In this document: positions 11,217-23,447 of the stretch, in pieces | How positions within the stretch are numbered: position 1 is the stretch's first letter | Layout of the letters: each line of letters starts with the position of its first letter | Origin: Phoronis australis | Lineage: Eukaryota; Phoronida; Phoronidae | Assembly: GCA_002633005.1 (NCBI GenBank) | Contig: NMRA01000251.1 | Location: 473,649-537,648 of the forward strand | Length of the DNA stretch: 64,000 bases | Direction of reading: 5' to 3' | Notes under the pieces: generated by a model | Told to the model about the DNA's origin: nothing | The model's database searches: none | The model's input: the letters and a program-made list of their open reading frames with translations, nothing else | Position numbers and translations under genes: made by a program

Positions 11217-12069
11217 CTGAAACATGGAAAAGAAGTATTTTATATTTGTTGACACACAATAAATAGTATGCATACAAAACTTAATTCACATATAATATTT
11301 CAATGATATCGGCCATGACAGATGGTATGAAGAATACCACATTTGACCGTAATGGTCAGATTGTTATAAACACCTCCTGGTTACAAGCATTAGCCTGCAT
11401 TGACCCTTGAAAAAAAGAATAACAGAACCTCACCTTTACAATACATTTAAAGAACAAGTCAAACAATGGTTCAGATAAACAGAAATTGAATTCATGGATG
11501 AGCAGTGACCAAGTCTTGGGGAGACTTAAATGTCAAGATGACCGAGTCCATAAACTCAACTTCAATATGTCATGCTGCGATGTTATGATATTTATATGCT
11601 CTTCAATGAGAAATGTCAACATCTTAGTGTTGTTTACAATGGAACACAGTTAGACAATTGACTATGTTACACAGTTATGTTGTCAAAACTCCTGACCTAA
11701 ATTGTTGGTTGATTTGTAGATTTTAAATATGACAAATTTATAATACTCAAGATCAATATAAATGTACACTGTGGGGTATTCCTCCGGAGAGTAAGGCTGT
11801 AACCCATTTACATGACGCAAACTGGAAAACAATAAACTCACCGTAGAAGACAACTGCAGGAAGATCTGGTCTCATTAAGGTTCGTTAGTGAGACTCTTCA
11901 TGTATTTTTTGTTTAATGTATCATGTAGCCATAGATGGTTTGTGCATATTTTGAGCCAATATACACTGTGCACTACATTGTAACGTGATGACCGAGATTA
12001 AAATAAAAATACAAAATAAGTAACTTGTGGTCTGTTCAGAATTTTTTAACAATGAAAGATGCGTGACAC
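11217..12069 (-). other. PRKD: PRKD intron, 0.85 kb, no distinct element recognised
   Basis: Intron between the acidic-linker and first PH exons. AT-rich, with no recognisable coding sequence or bounded repeat. Confidence 0.5.
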
Positions 12070-12229
12070 CTGAGCGGGGGTTTCTGCTGCGTTGGCTCCT
12101 CATTTTCATTCTCCACCGACTCCTCTTCTTCCTCCAGCTCTGAAATCTCAGTCGAGTCAGTGTCCAAGTTGCTGTCAATCTCAGAGTTGAAGTCGAGGAA
12201 AGGATCTATAAGAGAAGTTCGGAAGGCCA
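12070..12229 (-). CDS. PRKD: PRKD exon: acidic linker between C1b and PH domain
   Basis: 160 nt, TTTCAG acceptor, CTCAG|GTGTCA donor. It encodes VAFRTSLIDPFLDFNSEIDS, then a run rich in Asp, Ser and Glu (ISELEEEEESVENENEE), ending PTQQKPPL. PKD family members carry an acidic segment between C1b and PH, and the composition and position match although residue-level similarity is low. The assignment rests on intron phase (1 in, 2 out), which fits both neighbours, and on location. Confidence 0.85.
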
Positions 12230-12989
12230 CTGAAACGAAATAAGTGCAGCATACAACACCAAGCAACGGCATGCAAGCAGTTATGGAAGAGGCAGAGAGG
12301 GAGGGTCAAGGGTCAAGGAGCGGCAGGCGACTGTAATTAGCACTACTAGCAGTTAATGAGGCAATTAACTTCAGTTCAAAATAAAGTTTTAGATATATGG
12401 AAACTTCAAGTATAACGTGTGGCTATGAATGATTCGATAATAAAAAGGACCCTCCTTCTGACATCTGAATAGACTGAGAGTAGAAAGCAGCATGGGAGTG
12501 TTCAAGTGATCAAGAAGACGCAAGATTACCAAAATTCATTCATATGGGATAGCCCTTGCTTCACTAGCGACACCTGGTGAATTTTCAGTTCCATGATTAA
12601 ATCAATATTTAAAAATACTTGTCTTAATAAATGATCATAAGCGACTTTACACACAAACTCAATTTATACAATCAAAGTTTTTGGTTCCTAAAAACAATAG
12701 GTCAGTTCGTAAATGCTCATTTGAGCACCCGCATACAAACAATTCACTTGCTATTAACTCTAGAAGACACATTGTTCGCATTCTCACCGGATCTTTATGT
12801 AATTCAGGCATACAAAGGGCTAATAAAAAAATAATTGCAGGCAGCCTGATACACATTGTACCAGACCTGCACAGGCCACGCATGTAGGCCCATTGCACTG
12901 ATCCCATGGAACCATTTTTATGCTTTATTAATATAATTATGGTTAAAACTGACCTGAGGAGCTAGAAACCTGACTCAATGGTTTAGCAG

Positions 12990-13057
12990 TGTGACCCAGT
13001 GGGACTCAAACCCACGACCTCGAGTAAAGAAAACTGGCACTTTTCACACTAGGCCGC
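12990..13057 (-). repeat. tRNA-like sequence, probable SINE head
   Basis: The minus strand begins GCGGCCTAGTGTGAAAAG (A-box-like) and contains GTGGGTTTGAGTCCCAC, a perfect 5-bp T-stem around a B-box-like loop. The acceptor ends do not pair as in a functional tRNA and the anticodon arm is poor. It is therefore more likely a tRNA-derived SINE or decayed tRNA than an active gene. It lies in a PRKD intron, in the same orientation as the gene. Confidence 0.6.
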
Positions 13058-13827
13058 ACTTCTTCCTCACATGAACCAGCTACACAGATCTAACTCCCTG
13101 GTCATTCAACCAAAATTGGCAGTTCACGTGAACACTCATTCAAAAACATTTGCTTTTAAACACCCAAGGTTGGCTTCCAGTTATTCAGGACACCAGGAAA
13201 ATTCCAATTTTGTAACATCGTGATCGGATTCCTATGAAAGTTTCTATCCAAACATGTTAATCAGGGAATAAAATCCTGTATCCAGGTAAGAAGTGGATAA
13301 GCATCACAAAGCAGCTTGTGCGTCTCAGGAACATGCGAGTACTGTGAAATTTGTACCCATGAAATTGTATTAAACCCCAACCTTAACCCAAAACTTAAAA
13401 GAACACTCTATCTATAAGCGCGAGTCATTTTATCAGCTTACAACAATGTTACTGTCAACACCGACCATTACCTGTTTCCCCTCCCTCTGTATCTGATCGT
13501 TGCTATTTTTAGTCATGTTGTCCAATGGTCATGTTCAGTACATCAATGCACTACGAAACGATGAGGTATAATACATTTTTTATCTTGTGCTACTTAATGT
13601 CAATGCCCTTCTGGGTTTTTTGGAAGGTGATGGTGTTATTCCACTTGTTTGCATGCAAAAAATACACTATCACACCTACAAGGAACTGGGCTGACACACA
13701 TGACCAGATGACATCAGCATGGGTCACTGACTTACATTATGTTTAAGTATTTGTTGACAACAGTGCCACATGTGGTCATATTCGAATAACAAAAACAAAA
13801 ACAAACCCAAAGTAATAATAGAGCATA

Positions 13828-13895
13828 CCCTTAACCCTGGCCCTAACCTTAGACCTAGACAAAACCCTAACCGTAACCACTACCCTACAATACAG
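13828..13895. repeat. Degenerate CCCTAA-like tract
   Basis: Interspersed ACCCTTAACCCTGG, CCCTAACC, AAACCCTAACC and GTAACC words form a short, imperfect interstitial tract resembling telomeric CCCTAA repeats. The period is irregular, so a telomeric origin is only a suggestion. Confidence 0.4.
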
Positions 13896-14320
13896 ACAGT
13901 TCATGAATGTTGGAACTAATAACATTTCCCAATGTGCATGTTACTCTGTGTAAGATCCAAGCCAGCAGTGGTTAAAGAAGATTATCGTGGAAATACAACG
14001 TTCATTTAATGTGAGTGTGGATTATGCATTGGCATGCTAAGTCAGTGCAACTAATACTTTTATACCAAACCATGCAGCAGGCACACAATCTCAAGTGGGT
14101 GAAAACCTTACAGAAGTTTGAATCTGTGGACAACAAAGAAACAAAGTTAACGTACAAGATACGAAAACCTAAATGTGTCAAAACTTAAATGTTAATCAGT
14201 TGTTGCTCAGAATGAATATTTAAATGACTTTGCACGATCAGTTTGTCATAGTTAGCCGAACAAGTGAAGCAAATCTATCACTTCTACATGACAAACAGTT
14301 TCAGGTGTGAACTGCCTTAC

Positions 14321-14395
14321 CTCCAAATCGCGCCTCCCCTTGACAATCCTTAGCAACGAGGGGAACACACTTCTTGTGACAGTTGAACTTACAAT
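14321..14395 (-). CDS. PRKD: PRKD exon: second half of C1b
   Basis: Small 75-nt exon. CACAG acceptor, GGAG|GTAAG donor. It reads DCKFNCHKKCVPLVAKDCQG and then EARFG. It supplies the last Cys and His ligands of C1b with the spacing C-x2-C-x4-H-x2-C-x7-C, so the domain is intact across the splice. It ends one base into a codon, which the exon at 12229 completes as Val. An ACAAT pentanucleotide tract sits in the intron just upstream (14400-14428). Confidence 0.93.
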
Positions 14396-15862
14396 CTGTG
14401 AACATACAATACAATACAATACAATACAGTACAACGTAACACTCACTTCCATCACCACTTCCTACAATGGAGCAGCCATAACCCTACTGTAGCATACAGT
14501 ATACAGAAATGACTTAGCACATCAATAAAATTTTACATCATCCAAAATATGTTCCAAATCTAATATTAGCTAAATATCATACTACTTCATTAAAAAAAAT
14601 TACAATCACAAAAATTGTTATTGTGGGCTTCCTTCATACGACGTGACAGTTATACACTCTTATGAAAGTTGAGTTTGAATGTAAAATGAAGATGACAACC
14701 ATAAAACGTACAACTGATATCATTTCCATTCACTAATTCACCAATCACCTTTTTGATTTCTTGAAAATGCACAATTCACACTCAAAATACAGAGCTGGGT
14801 AGTAGAAGTGCCCCCTTCTGGCACAAACCTCATCCAAAATCAAGCAAAATGGTTTGAAGAGAAAGTTTAGTGCAAGTAAAAAAGTACTTAAGTATGCATG
14901 CCAATGTCATCCGTTGCTCATGTCGTATGACCTGTTGTCATAATTATGTTGTCTGCTGCTATTCGTCATCTGTTGCTTTACAACACCTATTTCCTTGAAT
15001 CACAACTACCCGATGAATGATTCAAAATCAAAACAGAAGCTGTTTGTACGTCTTCCGAGAGGTTACCCATCAATTTCAGCGATCGCTAAAAACATCCTAA
15101 CACTGAGCTCTGCTGAAATCACCAAAATTTTTGGAGTTCATTTAATTTTCTTGTATTCCGTGAAAATAATCCGGAAATCAGTATACCAGTACAAAATGGC
15201 GCCCTGATGGTTAATTGGAAAAAGTATGCACATGTTGTGGTATTTTTATCAATGGAAAATATTGGACGATAATTAAGACATGATGCCGATACGTTTCTTT
15301 ATTCTCCGAGGCCCAAAACTCATTAAGGCCCTTGAGTCGTGAACCATTTTGTTTTTTTGATTCTGAGCATTGGCACGACATGTAACTTTGAAATTTCTAA
15401 TTGTCGTCTGCTCACCACACTCATAAAAATACCTAGAGACATTGCTGGTCACCATATGAATCAAGACACTTTGTTAGATGTAGGTTTTTAAATGTAATCG
15501 ATTTTACTGAATACAAGTTTTTGAGTACTTTCAATACAACCTTTTAATTATACAAAATGTTGGTTAGACTGAATGCAAGATGGCTCAGGGGATGTTTATG
15601 CAATATGTCAAACTGTCGCAGGGTTGATTTAGATTTGTGAAGCCACAGAATTAAAAAATTAATTCTAGGTCCTTAGCGGTAAATGATGGCAATCATATTG
15701 AAATGTCTGAGTGTATACACAAAATACATAACAACTGTATTTAATTAAACTTGGATTAATATCCAAATGAACTCAGATTGTTGTAAGCACTAATCGCTCT
15801 TTTGAATGGCCTTACTACCCACATTCCAGTCTGAAGAAAATGGTCACAACTCAAAAGCCTGA
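14396..15862 (-). other. PRKD: PRKD intron sequence outside the duplicated segment
   Basis: Unique-looking AT-rich intron between the C1b-second-half exon and the left edge of duplicate copy A. Apart from the ACAAT tract there is no recognisable gene or bounded element. Confidence 0.5.
14400..14428. repeat. (ACAAT)n microsatellite
   Basis: About five ACAAT units just upstream, in gene direction, of the C1b-second-half exon acceptor. It is a simple tandem repeat inside an intron. Confidence 0.8.
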
Positions 15863-16138
15863 AACAAAAGGGCAAACGAGTCAGTATCGTACCAAAAACT
15901 GTGACTGTACATTGAAAACCACATGTTTGCAGTAATTGATTTATGTCAAATATAGCATATAATCAGATAGTGGAAGAATTCAAGGCATATGATAATCAAG
16001 ATATTTCAGGCTTTTGATCACAACTTTAGGCTCCCCTTGAACGCAAACACTGCAATCCATTGCACAGTCCGTTGCACAATGCAGCATTTAGAGAAACCAT
16101 AAAGTGGTTGACTGGACGCTAATCAGTGACCAACTGAC

Positions 16139-16361
16139 CTTTGCACTGAACCCCCTGCCTGAAGAGTCCGCGCAGTAGTTTCTTGCAGTGCTGACAAATG
16201 GTGGGCCGTGTATAGTTGTGCAAGATGAACGTGTGCGGCACCTTGATGCGACCCGCGTACTCCTTCTCCAGCCATATAGGTCGGCCGCTCCATGATTTTG
16301 ACCGACTGTTACGTGACAGACTGCTAGTATCCGACGAGATGGAGAGAGAAGACAGAAGAGG
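16139..16361 (-). CDS. PRKD: PRKD exon: interdomain Ser-rich linker and first half of C1b (copy A)
   Basis: Left-hand copy of 20536-20758, 223 nt, same acceptor and donor. It differs only by CGA/CGT and TCA/TCC synonymous changes. It joins the next exon at 14395 by completing an Asp codon (G|AT), which restores the C1b pattern C-K-D-C-K-F-N-C-H. It belongs to the copy directly adjacent to the downstream part of the gene. Confidence 0.9.
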
Positions 16362-16926
16362 CTAGAAAAGATGGAATGTTGATCGCTCGTTAAATCCTAC
16401 ATTTTGCGACATTTTCTGCTTGTGTGAAGCAGCTATAAGCCTTTGTTACTTCTAGACCACTAGATGCCGATATAAAATTGGTCTCAATTAGGTCTTTACT
16501 CAGACGAGGTGTGAGTTTTGAGACTGCAAAAAGCTGAAAATTCATTATTCCTTGAGATTATGCTCACCACAAATTAAGACAAAACGTGATAAGCCAACAT
16601 GTGGGGTCAGGTCTTAAGACCTACCAAACTATGAGTTCTTTCCAAACCATGAAATCACATCCAGTTTGACAAAGGAACAATGTAAGACCAACTTCCTAGC
16701 GGTAAATGGTCTAAACCAAAATTTTGTTTCTTAATAAAAGACAGGTCAGTAGTCCACTCTAAAGTATTTTTGAACAATGTCTATCTGTGTGAAAGGATCA
16801 AGGAAGTTTCTTAAAAGATTGCTGATGTCTCTTAATTCTCCATGAAATAAGATTATTTACTGCTAAGCAGACTACCTGACTTCACTAGCATTTAGTCGAC
16901 CTCTGACTTTGTGTGATCTAGTTTAC

Positions 16927-17087
16927 CTGGTCAGGAACCTCCAAAGTTGAGCCAGTGGACCGTGGTAGAGTGAACGCCTGACCTCCGCTGTTGGGCGATG
17001 ATGTAGAACCCCTTCTAGAACCCCGGTCACGTGAGCAGTTATTGGGAATCCTGTAGGCGCAACGTTTATGGAAGTTGAGTCCACATC
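16927..17087 (-). CDS. PRKD: PRKD exon: second half of C1a plus linker (copy A)
   Basis: Left-hand copy of the exon at 21328-21488: same splice sites, length (161 nt) and protein. If the assembly were taken literally, copy B of the following exon (20536-20758, ending one base into a codon) would splice in frame into this exon, giving a hybrid third C1 domain made of the C1b first half and the C1a second half. The more likely reading is that copies A and B are alleles and only one is present per chromosome. Confidence 0.88.
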
Positions 17088-17849
17088 CTGAAATAAGCAA
17101 CAGGGACGTTGTTATGAATGTGATGTATGGTTGATACACAGATGTTGTACTTGATGAATTATTCAGAGTAAACATTGGTTTGTGCTCTTGTTCCCAGGTC
17201 CAATTTACATTTATTTCAAACACTTGTCAGACATAGTTCTTGTCATTAAGAACACTAACTGGCACAAGCGAAGCAGCGCAAACGCCACAGAGTGGTGAGC
17301 ATGGAAGGTTCTCAACCTAAAGGTCTAGACTTGCACTTCTAGCTACTGCGGTCATATAGTTTGTGTCTGACTGGGATTCATAAGTGAGAGTCACTCTTGA
17401 CTGCCAAGTAACCTACAATACACCAGCATCCCTGACCAAGAGATTACTACAGAGCACTGTTTCATATACTCTACAGAACCTAGTGTTATCAGACAGCCCA
17501 ATATGAGTGGCAGTTATAACTGGTAAGTAACCTGCAATACACTAGCATCTCTGAACAAGAGGTTATCAAAGGGCGCTACCCTGTCCATACACCCTACAGA
17601 AACCAGAGTTAATAGCCAGCCCAATGAACTTGATGGCAGGTGAAAATTTTTCTTTACTCTGTTGTGTTTGATAGAAACAAGGATGTGCATGGACACTATG
17701 ACCAGACTATAACTAAACACAAGAATAATTCACCCACGCAATAACTGAAACAGCAACACCAGTCCCAACCCATAACTACATACATTATCTACAAACTACA
17801 GATATTGGCTACATTAATTGTCTTCGACAATTCTGCCGTGCCAGTCAGC

Positions 17850-17899
17850 ATAGGCATCTGATTGGTTCTCTACTTCCGGCTTTTAGACCAATCAGATGT
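17850..17899. promoter_or_regulatory. Inverted CCAAT pair around an ETS-like site (intronic)
   Basis: CATCTGATTGGT and its exact inverse ACCAATCAGATG flank ACTTCCGGC. CTGATTGGT/ACCAATCAG matches the NF-Y (inverted CCAAT) core and ACTTCCGG the ETS core. The arrangement recurs in copy B near 22269-22318, with slightly less perfect arms. It could be an intronic promoter or enhancer, or simply the hairpin of an old MITE. No downstream start exon was identified. Confidence 0.35.
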
Positions 17900-18689
17900 C
17901 TCAGCCAGTTGAACCGGCGGAACCGGCCAAGTCAATCAAGTGAAGTCATTGCTATGGTAACCTTCTTCAATTTAGCACACAATACAGTGGACAATAAGAA
18001 ATTTTTATATCACCAATAGCATTATTTGTACCGCACACTTACACACTTAAATAAAATTTTTGAGCATTTGAACATGTAATAAGCCTTTAAAAATGGAAAA
18101 TTTTCACAATTGCATGTTTTTGTACAAGATCACAGTATGATTATAATTTCTACAAATACCAAACCAGAGCCCTACATTAACAAGTTTCTTCCAATATTAT
18201 CACCAATACATTGTGCATGAGCATGAAATATCAACTGCAGTCAGCTTTAATTGTTACGCTGAACCTTATTAACTATGCCAGGCAAGTAGTATGATGAGAA
18301 GACTGTCCATGACCTCATTAAAGAACCATTGTTTTTGCAAGACAGTTTAACACAAGACTTCACCTACTCCTGCCAATCATGTCAATACCAAGAATAATAA
18401 AAACAACACACTGGCTTAACTGACAGCATTGAGACAATGAATCAATTAATAGGCTAACCTACATACTAAAAGGTTGAACCTGACCAGGATACAGATACAG
18501 CATCAATGTGCTTTGTCACCACCTCGTCAGTGACATCAAATCAATTTAAAACACAAGACCCGTTTTATCAAGATGGCTAATAACCAGTGAAGTCTTTTTG
18601 CAGTTGTCAGACCCAGTGTATTTTAATGATGAGTTAAAGACATAGTCATGGCGTGTAATTATGTTTTTAACCTGCCAACACACAGTGTC

Positions 18690-19021
18690 TTAAAGTAGAA
18701 CTTGCAGGCTAATTGCGTATCTCTGTGATTGCTTGGCCAAATTAGTTAGAAAAACAACAAATAGCAATGATATTAATATGAAGTAGGTTGAAAATTACCA
18801 AATGTTTTTAAGAATGAGTTTTGTGGCGAAAATGATCCACCGCAAATCACTGAACCGTGTACATAACACTTCANCAGATACGTCATTGTTTTCACATGTA
18901 CAAGTTGTCAATGAATATAGCTGCACTTTGTTTAGTGTAGATGATGTTCAAATTGCATTTCATTATCATTTAGTTCCTGCTATACATTGGCACAGTTAGG
19001 AGAATCCAAATACATCTTTAA
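18690..19021 (+). mobile_element. TTAA-flanked MITE, copy 1 (in duplicate A)
   Basis: Bounded by TTAA on both sides. Begins AGTAGAACTTGCAGGCTAAT and ends AGAATCCAAATACATCT. The interior includes GCCAAATGTTTTTAAGAA and TTTAGTGTAGATGATGTTCA, shared with the copies near 23.2, 28.9, 52.2 and 54.8 kb. An N at 18874 replaces part of the centre. No transposase; non-autonomous. Confidence 0.75.
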
Positions 19022-20535
19022 CAGGGTTTTAAAGCAATTTATGTCAAAGCAGACCAGTCTCCACCATGTGAAGTGAAAAAAATTTCCTCATCTTTCCCAG
19101 TAAACTCTACAATTCTTCCTACAGTAAAAATAGCTTTGGAAGCAGGATCGTCCAGGGATTTACATTTCAGTTACATTGTTAATAAGACTGGTAGACAAAA
19201 AGTAAACTTTAAGGTGTCTAAAATTGAGAAGATGTTAACATAATTTGGGCCTCTGCAAAATTGGAAATAATGGCAATAATTTTTGCGCCAAATACGTAAT
19301 GAATGATCACATCTGAGTGACCACAAAATTAGCCAACGAGGACGGACGTATCCAGCTAAATAAATCGAGATATGAAACGTCCATGATGTTTGTAAGGCTA
19401 TCCAACTCATTAATGACCACTGTCTGACTATTGATATGACCTGATTCAGTTGTTGTATAAGCCAATAAAGTCAACACACATAGAGTGTTGCTGAGTTGTA
19501 GCCAGTGTGTGGACAAGCCATGATATCGTCATATTGATGAAGGATACAAAGCAAAGACAGCCAGGGTTAGAATGCGAAAAGAGATACATGACTCTGACCA
19601 GCAACTTGTGCATATCAACAAATAAAGATGAATTATATTCTGATTACCTGGCTAAAAAGGAAATTTAAGGTTATCTTCAATCTTATTCACAAAAAACGGC
19701 CATTTTTACAACATTTCACATGTATCTAGTAAAATACCTTATCTTCATTCTCAGTGAACTTCAAATACAAAATATATACTGCGTAGCGAGAAAAAAGATT
19801 TAACAGAACCACCTTGGAACCGCACAACCGCGTGGACATTTGTTTACTACTTATCCGAGGTCAAAGGTTTAAGGGCTTTCAATCAAATCGAATCTCCCGC
19901 CAGGTACAAAACAGCCTTTCATTCACAAAATTGCCATAACATTGAGTAAACGAGGTGTACTTATGGTAGAATGGTGCCGGGGAAAACAAAGACAAAACGT
20001 AGTTTTGATCCTAAATGAGTTGTGCGTCTACATGCATACGACCGTTGGCGTTGAGAACGCATGCTACTGTTGCCTAAGGCCTCCGTGGTCATGAAGACAG
20101 CAAGTTGTGAAAAGAGATAAATGCTCACCCTAACTCCTTCATTCAATTACTAAATTGACATTTCAATGTTTCGGTCTCGAGCTAAGGACATGCTTTAACC
20201 ACCGATTCGAATTTTGTTATCCATTTCTTACTTGGTTTCGTATCAAGTCTCCCAGCACGTGACGTGTANAACAAAAGGGCAAATGACAGTCAGTATCGTA
20301 CCAAAAACTGTGACTGTACATTGAATACCACATATTTGCAGTAATTGATTTATGTCAAATACAGCATATAATCACATACTGGAAGAATTCAAGGCATATG
20401 ATAATCAAGAGATTTCAAGCTTTTGATCACCACTTTAGGCTCCCCTTGAGCGCAAACACTGCTATCCGTAGCACAACGCAGCATTTAGAGAAACCATAAA
20501 GTGGTTGACTGGACGCTAATCAGTGACCAACTGAC

Positions 20536-20758
20536 CTTTGCACTGAACCCCCTGCCTGAAGAGTCCGCGCAGTAGTTTCTTGCAGTGCTGACAAATGGTG
20601 GGCCGTGTATAGTTGTGCAAGATGAACGTGTGCGGCACCTTGATGCGACCCGCGTACTCCTTCTCCAGCCATATAGGACGGCCGCTCCATGATTTGGACC
20701 GACTGTTACGTGACAGACTGCTAGTATCCGACGAGATGGAGAGAGAAGACAGAAGAGG
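20536..20758 (-). CDS. PRKD: PRKD exon: interdomain Ser-rich linker and first half of C1b (copy B)
   Basis: 223 nt, CTAG acceptor, AAAG|GTCAG donor, phase 0 in and phase 1 out. It encodes a Ser-rich stretch ([20 protein letters not shown]), then [15 protein letters not shown], then C1b from [19 protein letters not shown] to [11 protein letters not shown]. Arg/Ser clusters such as [11 protein letters not shown] resemble 14-3-3-type phosphosites in the PKD regulatory region, but that role is inferred. It has two synonymous differences from the copy at 16139-16361. Confidence 0.9.
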
Positions 20759-21327
20759 CTAGAAAATATTGAATGTTGATTGCTCGTTAAATCCTACATT
20801 TTGCGACATTTTCTGCTTGTGTGAAGCAACTATAAGCCTTTGTTGCTTCTAGACCACTAGATGCCGCTATAAAATTGGTCTCAATTTGGTCTTTACTCAG
20901 ACGAGGTGTGAGTTTTGAGACTGCAAAAAGCTGAAAATTCATTATTCCTTGAGATTATGCTCACCAAAAGTTAAGACAAAACATGACAAAACAACATGTG
21001 GGGCCAGGTCTCAAGATCTAGCAAACTGTGAGTTCTTTCCAAACCATGAAATCACATCCAGTTTGACAAAGGAACAATGTAAGACCAACTTCCTGGCGGT
21101 AAGTGGTCTAAACTAAACCAAAATTTTGTTTCTTAATAAAAGACAGATCTGTAGCCCACTCTAAAGTATTTTTGAACAATGTCCATCTGGGTGAAATGAT
21201 CAAGGAATTTCTTAAAAGATTGCTGATGTCTCTCAGTTCTTCATGAAATAAGATTATTTACTGCTAAGCAGACTACCTGACTTCACTAGCATTTAGTCGA
21301 CCTCTCACTTGGTGCGATCTAGTTTAC

Positions 21328-21488
21328 CTGGTCAGGAACCTCCAAAGTTGAGCCAGTGGACCGTGGTAGAGTGAACGCCTGACCTCCACTGTTGGGCGAT
21401 GATGTAGATCCCCTTCTAGAACCTCGGTCACGTGAGCAGTTATTAGGAATCCTGTAGGCGCAACGTTTATGGAAGTTGAGTCCACATC
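21328..21488 (-). CDS. PRKD: PRKD exon: second half of C1a plus linker (copy B)
   Basis: 161 nt, acceptor TTTCAG, donor CAG|GTAAAC. It completes C1a with CGLNFHKRCAYRIPNNC (remaining Cys/His ligands present), then a basic Ser/Gly linker beginning SRDRGSRRGS and ending STLEVPDQ. Entry phase matches the 29785-29916 exon exactly. This exon lies in the right-hand copy of the 4.4 kb duplicated segment. It differs from the 16927-17087 copy at four positions, all synonymous. Either copy, but probably only one per haplotype, belongs in the transcript. Confidence 0.9.
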
Positions 21489-23155
21489 CTGAAATAAGCA
21501 ACAGGGAAGTTGTTATGAATGTGATGTATGGTTGATATACAGATGTTGTACTTGATGAATTATTCAGAGTAAACATTGGTTTCTGCTCTTGTTCCCAGGT
21601 CCAATTTATAATTATTTCAAACACTTGTCAGACATAGTTCCTGTCATTAAGTACACTAGATATACAAGTGTCCCTTTAACTGGCACAAGCAAAGCAGCGC
21701 AAACGCCACAGAATTGTGAGCATGGAAGGTTCTCAACCCAAAGGTCTAGACTTGCCCTTCTAGCTACTGCGGTCATATAGTTTGTGTCTTTGACTGGGCT
21801 GCATAAGTGAGAGTCACTCTTGACTGCCAAGTAACCTACAATACAAACGCATCCCTGACCAAGAGATTACTACAGAACACTGTTTCATATACTCTACAGA
21901 ACCTAGTGTTATCAGACAGCCCAATATGAGTGGCAGTTATAACTGGTAAGTAACCTGCAATACACTAGCATCTCTGAACAAGATGTTATCAAAGGGCGAT
22001 ACCCTGTCCATACACCCTACAGAAACCAGAGTTAATAGCCAGCCCAATGAACTTGATGGCAAGTGAAAATTTTTCTTTACTCTGTTGTGTTTGATAGAAA
22101 CAAGGATGTGCATGGACACTATGACTAGACTATAACACAAGAATAATTCACCCACGCAATAACTGAAACATCAACACCCTTCCCATCCCATAACTACATA
22201 CATTATCTACAAACTACAGATATTGGCTACATTAATTGTCTTCGACGATTCTGCCGTGCCAGTCAGCATAGGCATCTGATTGGTTCTCTACTTCCGGCTT
22301 TTAGGCCAATCAGACGTCTCAGCCAGTTGAACCGGCGGAACCGGCCAAGTCAATCAAGTGAAGTCATTGCTATGGTAACCTTCTTCAATTTTGCACACAA
22401 TACAGTGGACAACTGAAATTTTATTTTCAGCAAATTTTCTTTTTAAGAAAAGCAGATCAATAAGAAATTTTTATATCACCAATAGCATGATTTGTACCGC
22501 ACACTTACACACTTAAATAAAATTTTTGAGCATTTGAACATGTAATAAGCCTTTAAAAATGGAAATTTTTCACGATTGCATGTTTTTGTACAAGATCACA
22601 GTATGATTATAATTTCTACAAATACCAAACCAGAGCCCTACATTAACAAGTTTCTTCCAATATTATCACCAATACATTGTGCATGAGCATGAAATATCAA
22701 CTGCAGTCAACTTTAATTGTTACGCTGAACCTTATTATCTATGCCAGGCAAGTAGTATGATGAGAAGACTGTCCATGACCTCATTAAAGAACCATTGTTT
22801 TTGCAAGACAGTTTAACACAAGACTTCACCTACTCCTGCCAATCATGTCAATACCAAGAATAATAAAAACAGCACACTGGCTTAACTGACAGCGTTGAGA
22901 CAATGAATCAATTAATAGGCTAACCTACATACTAAAAGGTTGAACCTGACAAGGAAACAGATACAGCCTCAATGTGCTTTGTCATCACCTCGTCAGTGAC
23001 ATCGAATCAATTTAAAACACAATACCCGTTTTATCAAGATGGCTAATAACCAGTGAAGTCTTTTTGCAGTTGTCAGACCAAGTGTATTTTAATGATGAGT
23101 TAAAGACATAGTCATGGCATGTAATTATGTTTTTAACCTGCCAACACACAGTGTC

Positions 23156-23447
23156 TTAAAGTAGAACTTGCAGGCTAATTGCGCATCTCGTTGATTGCTT
23201 AGCCAAATTAGTTAGAAAAACAACAAACAGCAATGATATTAATATGAAGTAGGTTGAAAATTGCCAAATGTTTTTAAGAATGAGTTTTGTGGCGAAAATG
23301 ATCCATCGCAAAGCACTGAACCGTGTACATNTGTCAATGAATATAGCTGTACTTTGTTTAGTGTAGATGATGTTCAAATTGCATTGCACTATCATTTAGT
23401 TCCTGCTATACATTGGCACAGTTAGGAGAATCCAAATACATCTTTAA
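23156..23447 (+). mobile_element. TTAA-flanked MITE, copy 2 (in duplicate B)
   Basis: Allelic or duplicate counterpart of 18690-19021 with the same TTAA borders. The central part is collapsed at the N at 23331, making it shorter than intact members. Confidence 0.75.

Larger units (their letters stand above)
15863..20268. repeat. 4.4 kb duplicated segment, copy A
   Basis: Begins AACAAAAGGGCAAA and ends GCACGTGACGTGTA directly before the N at 20269. It is collinear with 20270-24694 at only a few percent divergence. It carries exons 16139-16361 and 16927-17087, a TTAA MITE at 18690-19021 and the left part of the inverted dispersed repeat near 19730-20240. The single N and the sharp restart are typical of two allelic contigs scaffolded in series. 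Confidence 0.9.

Noticed and set aside
12990-13057. Functional tRNA gene
   Set aside because: The T arm is perfect but acceptor and anticodon stems do not pair well; a SINE or pseudo-tRNA is more likely.
13828-13895. True interstitial telomere
   Set aside because: The CCCTAA-like words are irregular and few; coincidental low-complexity sequence is as likely.
16918-17223. 101-codon ORF containing the C1a second half
   Set aside because: Only the part 16927-17087 is exon. The N-terminal half of the ORF is intron read through the acceptor.
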